Below are positions 20,811-30,700 of a stretch of DNA of 64,000 nt, piece after piece. Position 1 is the stretch's first letter. Each line of letters begins with the position of its first letter. The translations under genes were made by a program, and so were the position numbers. Below the pieces are notes generated by a model. The model was not told where the DNA came from and did not search any database. It saw only the letters and a list, made by a program, of their open reading frames with translations. Origin of the DNA: Nemertoderma westbladi (taxonomy: Eukaryota; Xenacoelomorpha; Nemertodermatida; Nemertodermatidae); assembly GCA_032718475.1 (NCBI GenBank), contig JAUCBJ010000657.1, positions 1 through 64,000 of the forward strand, written 5' to 3'.

Positions 20811-22547
20811 AGTTTACCGAAACCCACAGATCCCATAGAGTTCAAACCACCATTAACGATCGACTTACAAAGTACCGACAATCAAGGTAAGAAGACAAAA
20901 GGGGACAAATTACTTGTAGACCCGGACGGATCAACAGTCAACAAGGGAATACTTACCGGCGGACCCGTGGGCCCTTCTAGTAATTCAAAACCTTCCAAAT
21001 TCTCAATTGACTTACCTGATGACGTCACAAATACTCATGTCGACCGTATTGTAAACCTAACAGATTCTTGGTCAAACGCTTGCCGAAAATTAGCGTGGAT
21101 TGTACGTTTTGTACAATACGTTAAAGGCAAACGCGACTTTACACGTCGACTTACATTGGCTGAGATTGACAGGTGTGAAATTATATTAATTCGCCATTAT
21201 CAACTGCGATATTTCGCGCGCGAATTCACATCCATAAATCAAGGTCAACCAATCAAGTCGTCACCGATACTGAGTTGGAGTCCGATAATTTATAATGGCT
21301 TAATTTGTCATAAATCTCGGCTTCAAAACATTGACTTTAATACGAATTTTAGATACCCAATAATAATACCGCAACACCACGAACTACAACGTGCAATGAT
21401 ACTGGACGCACATTTACATCTGAAACACGCTGGAAGACACCACTGTCTTTCCTACTTACGTACTAGATTTGTATTAATTAGACCCAGTAAAGTGTTAAGT
21501 TCAGTGACACGTACGTGTATTATTTGTAAAAAGGTACATTCTAGAATAGGTACCCAAGAAATGAGTGAACTACCACAAGCACGACTTCAAGCATTCAGAC
21601 CACCTTTTACAGAGACTGGAATTGATTGCTTTGGTCCCATACATACGAAACGTGGATGTATACTAGTAAAACGCTGGGGACTGATTTTCACATGTATGTC
21701 CAGTAGGGCAGTTCATATTGAACGTGTGATGGATCTTTCCACCAACGCGTTTATACTAGCACTGCGGCGATTTATCGCTAGACGCGGACTAGTAAAATGC
21801 TTGTACTCAGACCAAGGGACAAACTTTGTTGGTGCTCGGAATGAGATTGCTAGAGCCTTTAAGAAATTAGATCATGATCAAATCTCGAACGAACTGCAAC
21901 CTCACAAGATTGTTTGGAAGTTTAATCCTCCAGATAGTCCTTGGAGAGGCGGAGTCTGGGAGAGATTGATTAGATCTATAAAGACAGCCATGGCAAAGGT
22001 CATTCCAGTAAACCACATATTAACAGACGACCAACTGACAACATTGTTTGTTGAAATCGAGGCAATACTAAATACTAGACCAATAGTATTAGTACCCGAT
22101 GACAAACAATCTCAGTTTGCTTTGACACCGGCACACCTGCTTATGCAGGCACCGACTACTTTGACACCTATTTCTATTCCAACAGAAAGCGACAGCTACG
22201 GTAGAAAAGCGTGGAAAATCACGCAACTACTGGCTAACAAATTCTGGGAAATATGGCAAAACCATTATTTGCCCTCTATTTCTGCCAGAACAACATGGTA
22301 CAATAACACCCGCGCATTAAAGCCGGGAGATCACGTGCTGTTAGCGGAAGTGAATCTAAAAAGACGCTTCTGGATAACAGGTGTAATTTTAGCCACACAT
22401 CCATCTATGGATGGAGTGACAAGGACTGTGACGGTACGGACAATTGACGGTCGTACAGTAGACAGACCGACACAACGTCTCGTACTTCTTGAAGAGACTC
22501 GTAACGAGTCAGGAGACTACAAATCTCCACCTAATATTAGTAAATAA
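20517..22547 (+). CDS. Element B integrase ORF
   Basis: The frame is open from 20517 (TTG) to TAA 22545-22547. I trust it as Pol from about 20811. The H-H-C-C zinc domain is present, with HHELQRAMILDAHLHLKHAG followed by CIICKK. The catalytic triad is visible as GIDCFGPI (D, codon near 369), YSDQGTNF (D, near 431) and GGVWERL (E, near 480), spaced as in BEL/Pao integrases. A C-terminal LKPGDHVLL-type DUF5641/SH3-like domain follows near 600-650. Unlike in element A, all three acidic residues are intact. The enzyme would join element DNA to target DNA. How it is made is unclear, because a stop and the unexplained stretch separate it from RNase H. Confidence 0.85.
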   Translation: MTLCYTLSWLNVQSGHSKLTVAAHLATRSTSCAGVIGGPKTEPGKHQATLRPGLKITSVGLAPGVVERCPPHGCASESSERSPEGRKWRPGINVGRKISLPKPTDPIEFKPPLTIDLQSTDNQGKKTKGDKLLVDPDGSTVNKGILTGGPVGPSSNSKPSKFSIDLPDDVTNTHVDRIVNLTDSWSNACRKLAWIVRFVQYVKGKRDFTRRLTLAEIDRCEIILIRHYQLRYFAREFTSINQGQPIKSSPILSWSPIIYNGLICHKSRLQNIDFNTNFRYPIIIPQHHELQRAMILDAHLHLKHAGRHHCLSYLRTRFVLIRPSKVLSSVTRTCIICKKVHSRIGTQEMSELPQARLQAFRPPFTETGIDCFGPIHTKRGCILVKRWGLIFTCMSSRAVHIERVMDLSTNAFILALRRFIARRGLVKCLYSDQGTNFVGARNEIARAFKKLDHDQISNELQPHKIVWKFNPPDSPWRGGVWERLIRSIKTAMAKVIPVNHILTDDQLTTLFVEIEAILNTRPIVLVPDDKQSQFALTPAHLLMQAPTTLTPISIPTESDSYGRKAWKITQLLANKFWEIWQNHYLPSISARTTWYNNTRALKPGDHVLLAEVNLKRRFWITGVILATHPSMDGVTRTVTVRTIDGRTVDRPTQRLVLLEETRNESGDYKSPPNISK

Positions 22548-23207
22548 TTAGGAGTTTACAAATAGATTCCACGTACCTGTACACCGTAGTAAGGACAGCG
22601 GTAGAATTCCATTGTCTTTATATGTGAACATTGAGGGTAGTACCCTTATGTGTCACATAGGAGCGGGATTTGTAGGTATAAGAAATGGAATTCTACTTGG
22701 AACTCACAATATTGAGACATTTTCGAAATTTTAGACAATCCATTTGGATTTGAAAAATTTTTAAAATTTTCTCCAGTGAATAGATTCCAGGGTACAGTCG
22801 GGTGGAACTTAAAATTAGAGAAACAAGAGAGGAAGACTTGCGAGCCTTTCTTAAAATTTTAATTAAATTTTACACGGTCTTGTTTCAATAAGTTACGTCA
22901 AAATAGACTCCCCTATATTTATTACTAATTCTTGACTGCTTATTTTCTGATAATAGTTTGGGATCAAAAGGTGAGTATTTTAGACTCACGGCCAGTTTAG
23001 CCCAAATTCGTTTTTTATTTCGGCAAAAAATTTTAGATAAGAAGCAGCGTGTCATTAAAGAAACCTTAGATCTTAGGCTATGGGTAGGAGGTTAGAGCGT
23101 TGTCGAAGCCCAAAAGGCAGACGAAACTCTCACGTCTGCTCACAACTAACCACAAACTCTGTTGTATTCCCTCTAGTAGTAATGATTATGTAACTACACC
23201 TCTAATT
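22548..23207 (+). other. Spacer after integrase of element B
   Basis: About 660 nt without a convincing coding frame. It includes AT-rich sequence and the 28-bp motif copy at 22824-22851. An open frame entering the next ORF starts at 23100 with TTG. I prefer the in-frame ATG at 23208. Confidence 0.5.
22824..22851 (+). repeat. 28-bp motif copy in non-coding spacer
   Basis: Identical over 28 bp to 19112-19139, although this copy is outside any recognisable ORF. A shorter version recurs at 25346-25362 in the 3' region and a decayed one (ACTCGTGAGCATTTCT) at 24935-24950, 25 nt after the ORF3 stop. Confidence 0.85.
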
Positions 23208-24910
23208 ATGGAGAAAGGGATACAAAGAGAGCCGAGATGGGGATATGATATCCAAGAGGAGGCGGCAGCTTCATTCGAACGATTTGGAGCAAAAGACTAC
23301 ACTATATTTGGTATAAAGGAATTATCAGAAAGTACAGCGAAGCTCGCAAAGACAGCAATGCCTTTACTCGAGCAGGATTTAGTATATTTCGAGACGTGTA
23401 TCTTCGCTGTGCGGGATCTCTTATCGAAAGACCATCTATGTTTACATTGTTACCCTATGAAGGAGAACGTATCGTGGAGATTACGGATGAATCACGGCAG
23501 ACGCGTGCGCCTATCGCTCACCTTGGTGATGAATTCGAAGTAACTACTACGATCGCCGACGATCCTTTAGAGGAACTTCTTGAGATAGAAAGGAACCTCC
23601 CGAAGAAATCTCAGACGGAGATTCGACAACTTGAAGCAACAGATGCTATAGTTTGTATACAACCTTCAGAAACCTACCAACCCATAGACCCAGATGATTA
23701 CGATTATAGTATGGGAGGAAGCGCTCGACCGATTGGAGATCTTATATACGAACGAGTGTGGTACCCTGCCAATACGATGTGTAGTAAATGTGGCGTCGCT
23801 GGACATCATATGACAAAGTGCAGTGGAAAGCACATTACTACGACTCAGCTAATCTGTGGATGGTGTGGGGATCAAGGGTCTCATACCTTTTATACTTGCT
23901 GGAGATTTATGGCTCAATGTACTTACTGCAATATAAAGGGACATCGAGCATCTGAATGCCAACTAAGAGACATACCTTATGAACACGAATCTGTAAAACT
24001 CGTGAGGAAGTTATTTGATGAGTGGGAAGATTTAGCCGACGAACATGTATCGGCACAGAGAAGACGGTTTCCGATGAGAGCGCATCTCGGATTTTGGGCG
24101 GTAAATCCCCAGACGATGATGTCGGAAGGATACATCTCCGCTATGCCTCAATATGACGAACTTATCGAGGTTGTCGATATTTTGCCCCACGACAGCGGAT
24201 TCCGAGTGGTGCGCGAGTATCTGTTACAAATTCACCCGGATAACAAAAACACGTGGAATTTTCAGAAAGTCGTTAATCGGATTACGTATGGTGAATTCGA
24301 TCGTTTCCGAACTGAAAAGCGGAACAAGGGAGCTTGGTTAACCGTCGCATGGGCGTACCGAGCCGCGTTTTACCACAAACGTATACGAGCGAGCGTATTC
24401 GAGGAAGAAGAGGTCCTAGAGGCGACGAATATACCAGCCACTCCGGTTGCGCCGTCTGCACGTCACCCTCGGGAGGACGGGCAGGGTAGGATCATACGGG
24501 TCCAGAAGGTGGGCCAACAATTGAAGAAAATTATTAATGTAGAAGAACGCAAGGGAGTTGAGCCGACCATTCGAGTTACTCGGGATACGGTATCACTTCC
24601 AAGAGAACCAGTAGGAGGATCGGGACATACACCAGCTGATCAACAGGGGGCGCAAGCTACTCTTGGATCTGCGTCGTCCACTTCTCGCGCGTTCCCAGAC
24701 GTTCTACCAACTGTAGTGACGACTGATTGGTCACGAGGAATTGGTCGAGGTTTTGGGATGCCAAATAGACGAATTTGCGAGGAAATAGTCGCACCGTCTC
24801 TCAACGTCCCAAGTAAACCAGTGACTCGCCCCATTAGTCCCATATCGCGAGCAAAGTCACCTGTGCGCAGTTTTCGAGGACGCGGCAGGGCTCGATCCAC
24901 TAAGCGATAA
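23208..24910 (+). CDS. Element B third ORF: three CCHC zinc knuckles after integrase
   Basis: From ATG 23208 one frame runs to about 23360. The protein then continues in the frame of 23396-24910, so a -1 frameshift or one lesion lies near 23350-23395. The second part has three zinc knuckles in a row near 23780-23960: CSKCGVAGHHMTKC, CGWCGDQGSHTFYTC (one residue longer) and CTYCNIKGHRASEC. All Cys and His are intact. A ~130-residue conserved-looking domain rich in W, F and Y follows, then a basic tail with RGRGRARS at the end. I see no signal peptide or transmembrane segment, so it is not an obvious envelope protein. Element A has a decayed ORF with three knuckles in the same position. Likely role by family knowledge: binding element RNA or DNA. 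The specific job is unknown. Confidence 0.75.
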
Positions 24911-25661
24911 AAGGGAGGGCAAGGGTGGACGTAATACTCGTGAGCATTTCTTATGATTTGTGATTTATTTTGAATTATATGTTTTATATTTAAAAGTAAA
25001 ACTTATATTTTATATTTGTGCTTATTCTGAACTTATGCAATTTAAAGTTTATATTTAGAAGGAACTTATATTTGAAAGATTTATGTTTCATATTTGAGAT
25101 GCAAAGGTTTATATTATTCTAAACTTATGCGGTTTATATTTATATTTAAGTAAAGACTTATTATATTTAGTAAGATTTATATTTGTAAGAATTTATATTT
25201 TATATTTGTGATTATTCCGAACTTATGCAATTTATATTGTTCCGAATATTATGCAATTTACATTTATAGGCAGTATTTACAGTGAAACAGAAATTGTATT
25301 TGTAATTGTTTGAATTTATGCAATATTTGGGATGCAATAGTAGATGGAAGACTCGCGAGCCTTTCTCATTGTTTTCATTTATTTGTATTTGTAATTGTTT
25401 GAATTTATGCAATATTGAGATGCAATAGATTTATATTGGTGAATTTAATTTAGATTTATATTGTACTTACTTAGTAAAGTCTTAAATACGTAAAGTTAGA
25501 ATTTGTAATTATTTTTGTATCGAATCATTACGTAGAAAGGAAGTATTGTTTGAAATTTAATTGTAAATATGTAAGTACGCCCTAAGTATTCTATAGTTTG
25601 ATTGATTATTGGTGAAAACCGTATATTTTATGCACGATAATATCCTGTTTTCATGGAGCGG
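24911..25661 (+). other. AT-rich 3' region of element B
   Basis: Low-complexity sequence rich in TTATATTT, with recurring GAACTTATGCAATTTATATT and TTTGTAATTGTTTGAATTTATGCAAT blocks. It carries a motif copy at 25346-25362. No open frame of note and no clear polypurine tract next to the 3' LTR (the last bases are GGAGCGG). Confidence 0.6.
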
Positions 25662-27576
25662 TATAGAATTATATTCCCTAAATGCCGTGGATTTTCAAAA
25701 TTTTATTTTATTCGGATTAACTTTGTAAAGATTGCTTTGAGTTCTCATTCGTATTGGTTCTATCATTTGTGCATCTATCGGTCAAGTGGTTCAGTAGCTC
25801 AGTCGGTAGAGCGTTGGAAATTATATGTGTAGTAGGTATCGAGTTCGAATCCTAGTAAGTGCGAATTATTTTTTGTGCAGAATTTCAACTCATTTAAATT
25901 AACCGCTACAAATTAATTGCATTTGTCTGTACCAATGAGGCTGTAGTTATTTGATTGTAACCAATGTCGTGCAAGTTATATATTAGCTGGACCAATAGCT
26001 ATCTTTAAAACCTTGTTAGAACCCATAGAACAATCGAGAATTTTCTCGATTGATTGCAGCACAAATTTGCTATATAAAGGTGCGATTTGTTCATTAGTTA
26101 TCAATCTTACAACCTACTTCACAGATTATCTTATCAATATTCTGTCGTGCTTAGTTTATTCTCAGATTACATTGTATTATAATTGTATCTTCTGTAATAA
26201 AGTCAGAATATTCTCTCAGCTTATCTATCTGTTTTACTATGGATTCACTACGGTGAACAAACTCAGGGACAGGATGGCCGGCTAGAGATCGGGCCGCAGC
26301 AATGAACGGGAACATCACGGGAATGTAGACGAGAGACAACCCGCAATACCATTTTAGAGTTATTCGCCCATCGCCTGAAAGGTTAGACAGCGTTCGATCC
26401 TTGCTACCTAAGTGTAAGACCAAAAGATCAAAAGGTAGACGTAGTGACACGCTGTAAGCCCAAAATTACATCATAGGGACTGTACTGTCTTGATTCAGGA
26501 AAAACCCACAGTAGACCTTCACATTCCTACGGGAGGGAGAGAGAGCAGATACTAGTACGCAGATAGGACGTAGGCACACCGGTACAAGGCATACACATTG
26601 GTTAGGGTGCAGCAAACTGTACGCTTAACTCTTGCTAAGTACAGGTGTGTGTGCGACTATTTGCAGTACGACAGTGTCCATTACATCAGAACTTGTAGGC
26701 TAAGGGGTTGCTGTGTTTTCACCTGAATTGGGATTGTACCGTTCAGGCGGTAGGGCAGTTTACGCTAGGCGCAAATAAATTGAGGCTATCAGGGATATAC
26801 TAACATCTACCGTGTCCCGCCAACGCCCTAATAGGAAGTTACCCGGACTACCTGGGTGACTAAAATTCTAGATAGGAGCCAGGATAGCTATTAGTACCCG
26901 TACGCCTACAGTAGTAAACTAACACATCTCTTCTTAGTATCAGGGACCTGGTACCTAAAATTGCCGAATTCTGGGCGTAGTATTAACCTTATGCCTGAAT
27001 TTGAGTCCTGGAAATACGCAAGAGGGGAAGGAACCTTATCATTCGTGAGTATTGGATCTACAAGTTACAAAATTAGAATATTCGTAAATGCATACCGTAC
27101 CCAGTAATTATATATGTGAAGGAGCAAAACTGTTTTGACCGTTCAGAATTAACACACGCGCGTTAGAAATTATTTACACCTCAAAATATATAAAATTAAC
27201 TTTTGTCCATACTGTGCTTTGCCCGCTAGTTAGACATCTCCAAATATCTGCCTGTGTACCTAGCTAGCGTCCCTTTTGCCCAACCATATAAATCACACCG
27301 CGGCAAAGTATACGAGCCCCTTAGTCCGTCAGTGAGTCAGCCTGATTTTAGGATTCGCTGCGCGGGATTTGTTTTATCGAAGTTTGTCTGCTCGTAGACT
27401 GTTTTCTGCCTCACCGGTTATAAGAGATCGATACTGCAATATATTCGCTTACTTAGAGTTTACTGTTTTGGTGAGAAGGTCGGATTTATGATTTGATTTG
27501 CAAACTTTACAGTAGGATATTGCAGGTATTGTTACCGTCTTTTCGCATAGTAGGAATAGGCGTATCTCTTCAAATA
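25662..27576 (+). repeat. 3' LTR of element B
   Basis: 1915 bp, the partner of 9866-11780, with the same TATAG...CAAATA ends. The tRNA-like boxes lie at 25795-25806 and 25842-25852, TATATAAAG at 26071 and AATAAA at 26196. The duplicated CTTAC follows at 27577. Confidence 0.93.
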
Positions 27577-27730
27577 CTTACTGACTAACTTCTGCCTACT
27601 AACTGCGTACCTACTATGTACTATTATTTTATTTTATTTTTAATTTTTTTGTGTGGGAAGGGCGTCTCGCTCTCAATCCCACCCCCCTCAGTCCAAATCT
27701 TGGACGACTAAACTCTACTCTAACTCCAAG
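27577..27730 (-). other. Element A sequence between integrase and nested element B
   Basis: This stretch follows the integrase stop on the minus strand and continues across element B into the minisatellite at 9576-9865. It contains CTAACT-type repeats like those of the minisatellite. No coding frame. Confidence 0.6.
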
Positions 27731-30700
27731 TTAAGGTGCTCCTTCTAACAGACAGCATTTCCCAACAACTCTCCTGTAGGTTTTCCTGTCCTTCGCACCT
27801 ATCTTACCAACTATCCGCACTTCTACCGATCGGACTCTTCCGTCCTCATCGGAGTAAGTGCCTACAACTCTCGCCAACCGCCATTGGTTGTTGATGATAG
27901 TATCATCCGTAACGATTACGAGATCTCCCTCTCTTAACTTCCTATTCGGTTTCCTCCACTTGCTTCTTTTATGGAGCGTGGGTAGGTATTCTTCGACCCG
28001 CCTCCTCCAATACTCTGCGCTTATTGCTTTAGCGACTTTCCAACTCTGGCGGGAGTGTATGTCGTCTGGATCTACACCCCGCATGTCGATGGTCGCTGGC
28101 CTTTCCATTAGAAAATGGCTAGGCGTCAGCACGTCTAGTGACTCAGGGTCATCATTCTCCGGATATAGCGGTCTACTATTAATGATACCCTCACACTTTG
28201 CTAGTACTGTTCTCAAGACGTCCTCTGTGACCATGTGGGTGTTCATTAGCTTCGTCATTAGACGCTTTAAACTGCCCACCAGTCTCTCGACGCATCCTAG
28301 TGTATGTGGTGCATACGGCGTCCTTCTCTCCCACTTTACTTGTCGTCGTCTCATGGCCGCCCTGACTTCCTCCCCTTCTAAGATGTCCAAGGCCTCTGCC
28401 ATCTCATTCTCTGCGCCCACAAAGTTTGTGCCGTTGTTGCTGTATATCACTGCGATCGTCCCACCTTTGCGGTCTCTAAATCTTTCTAAGGCATTAATGA
28501 ATGCTGATGCAGTTGTATCTTGGGCGAGTTCTATCCCTACTGCCTGTGTGTTGACACATACGAAGATGATACCGTAGCGTTTCTCCGTGTGCCGCATCAC
28601 CTTGATCTTTATCGGCCCGAACATGTCCACACCGCAATGCGTAAATGGCGGGTCGTGCTGTCTTACTCTGCTCGCTGGTAGTGGCGCCATCTCTTGTATG
28701 GCTCGCTCCTTCTTCGCTCGTCGGCAGGTCTGGCACTGCCCCACTACCGCTTTTACCTTCCTCCTCAACTGTTTGACCCAAAAGGTCCTCCTTATCTCCG
28801 TGAGAGTTCTGTTGGTGCCCCCGTGCAATATCGACTTGTGGGAGTCCCAGATAATCTGGTGAACTATGGTACTATGGTATAGTCCTTGTTTTGGTTGCAC
28901 GTCCCTAATCTCCCTCACCATCTGGGAGTATATCTCTTCTCCCTCTGAATCTCCTTCTTCTCCCTCTGACACTACTTCTGAGCCCGGGTCCACCTTTCTC
29001 ATCGGCGGCCAGGCCTCCTTATCGCTCAGAAATTGTGGCCCATGTTGCCACAATACTTCCTTCTTCAAGAAAGTGTGGCGTACCACGCCCCTCGACAACA
29101 AGTCCGCTGGGTTCTCGTCTGTTGGGCAGTAGTGCCACCTTTCCAGTTCTGTGGTCGCCCTTATTTCGTCCACTCTATTTGCGACGAATATCGGGTATCT
29201 CGTCCTTTCGTTATGTAGCCAACCAAGCACTACCATGGAGTCCGTCCAGTAGTGTGTCTCCACTATGTTGGGAATAGTATCCACTAGGTAGGCTGTGGCT
29301 CTAACTCCTAGTCTCGCAGCTGTCAATTCTAACTTGGGAACTGATGCTGAATCTGGCGGCGTCGACTTTGCTTTGCTAAAGGCTAGTCTGGGCTTTTGAG
29401 CCCCCTCTCATTGTACTAAATAGAGTGCCGCTCCGTACGCCTCCAACGACGCATCGGAGAACATGTGTAGGTCCAGATTCGTCATGTTCCCATCCGGGAA
29501 ATACACTCGTGGCATGTTGTATGTTCCCATCTTCTCCAAGTCTCCTGTCCACTTACTCCACTGTTTCTTGATTTCCTCTGGTACCTCTACGTCCCACTCA
29601 TCCTTCAATTTGTATACTCTCTTGAGTATCTGTTTCCCCGTGACTGATAATGGGGATGCTAGGCCTAGGGGATCGTATATCCTTGCTATATACGATACAT
29701 AGCCCCTCTTCGTGTGGATGTCTGCGCCCTCCTGGCTCAGCTGATACTTCAGTTCGTCTGTCTCTCTGTTCCACATGATTCCCAATGCCTTCTGTTGAGA
29801 TTATGTTCTCTTGTTCGCCATGTCCTGCCCTTTGGCTGTTGTGGGATTATCCATGGTCGATTCTGGCCTCTTGTCCTCTATCGCCTTGATAAATTCTTCC
29901 GAACTGGATTGGAATTTGGTCAGGTTAAAGCCGGATCCTTTTAGGATGTCGCGAACCTCGCGCCCCGTGTCTAGTATCTCCTTAACCGTATTTCCAGACT
30001 CCATTCCGTCGTCTACGTAGAAGCAACGTCGAATCATATCGACGGCCCTACTGCTGTATCTATCTTCCTTCCCCTTCACTGTGTCTCTCACTGCCATAGT
30101 CGTCGTAAATGAAGACGACTTGGCCCCCCTGTTTTGTACTACCATCTTATATGCCGGTATTATCGACGGTTCTTCCTCGCCGTTATACCATAAGAAGTGT
30201 TGACTGTCGCTATCTTCCTCCGTTACACGGACTTGGTTGAACATGCCTTCTATGTCACACGTGAAGGCGTGTTTCCCATTTCTAAATCTAAGTAGGACCT
30301 CTATGCCCGAGTTGTATATGTTTGGACCTTCTAACAGATAGTCGTTTAAGCATTTTCCGTTGGTCTTTGCCGATGCGTCAACTACCATCCACAGTTTACC
30401 TTTCTTTGGGTCTAAAGCCACGTGGAGTGGCAGGTAATATGTCCTGTCCGTGTTCGGTTCGTCGACCGGTAACTCCACGGCCCATCCTTTCTCGACGTAC
30501 TTCTTAATCGTTCTGTGGATGTACTCATTCTTCTCGGGGCTCTGTTTTAGTGTTTGTTTCAGCTTGCGGAGTCTCGTGAGTACCATCCCTCTATTATCGG
30601 GCAGCGGTATCTTCGGTAGTTTCCATACCATTCCTATAGTATACCGCCCCTCATCGCATGTCATCGATTCCTCCACGCTTTGTAAAGCCTGCTTGTCTTC

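Larger units (their letters stand above)
9866..27576 (+). mobile_element. Giant BEL/Pao LTR retrotransposon B (17.7 kb), nested in A
   Basis: Two 1915-bp direct repeats (9866-11780 and 25662-27576) flank the element, with the 5-bp duplication CTTAC at 9861-9865 and 27577-27581. The LTR copies differ at about four sites, so the insertion is recent. The LTR ends are TAT...ATA rather than TG...CA. Internal order: leader with three hairpins, gag-protease-RT-RNase H ORF, a second frame finishing RNase H with a repetitive tail, an unexplained ~1.2-kb stretch, the integrase ORF, a spacer, a three-knuckle ORF and an AT-rich 3' region. I could not identify a primer-binding site starting with TGG after the 5' LTR or a clear polypurine tract before the 3' LTR. 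Confidence 0.93.

Noticed and set aside
19566-20812. Annotating the unassigned stretch in pol as an intron
   Set aside because: The donor is good, but no acceptor with a pyrimidine tract and matching phase was found. It is left as unexplained.
23208-24910. Envelope gene of element B
   Set aside because: The position fits, but the protein has zinc knuckles and a basic tail and no signal peptide, transmembrane helix or fusion-peptide-like stretch that I can see.
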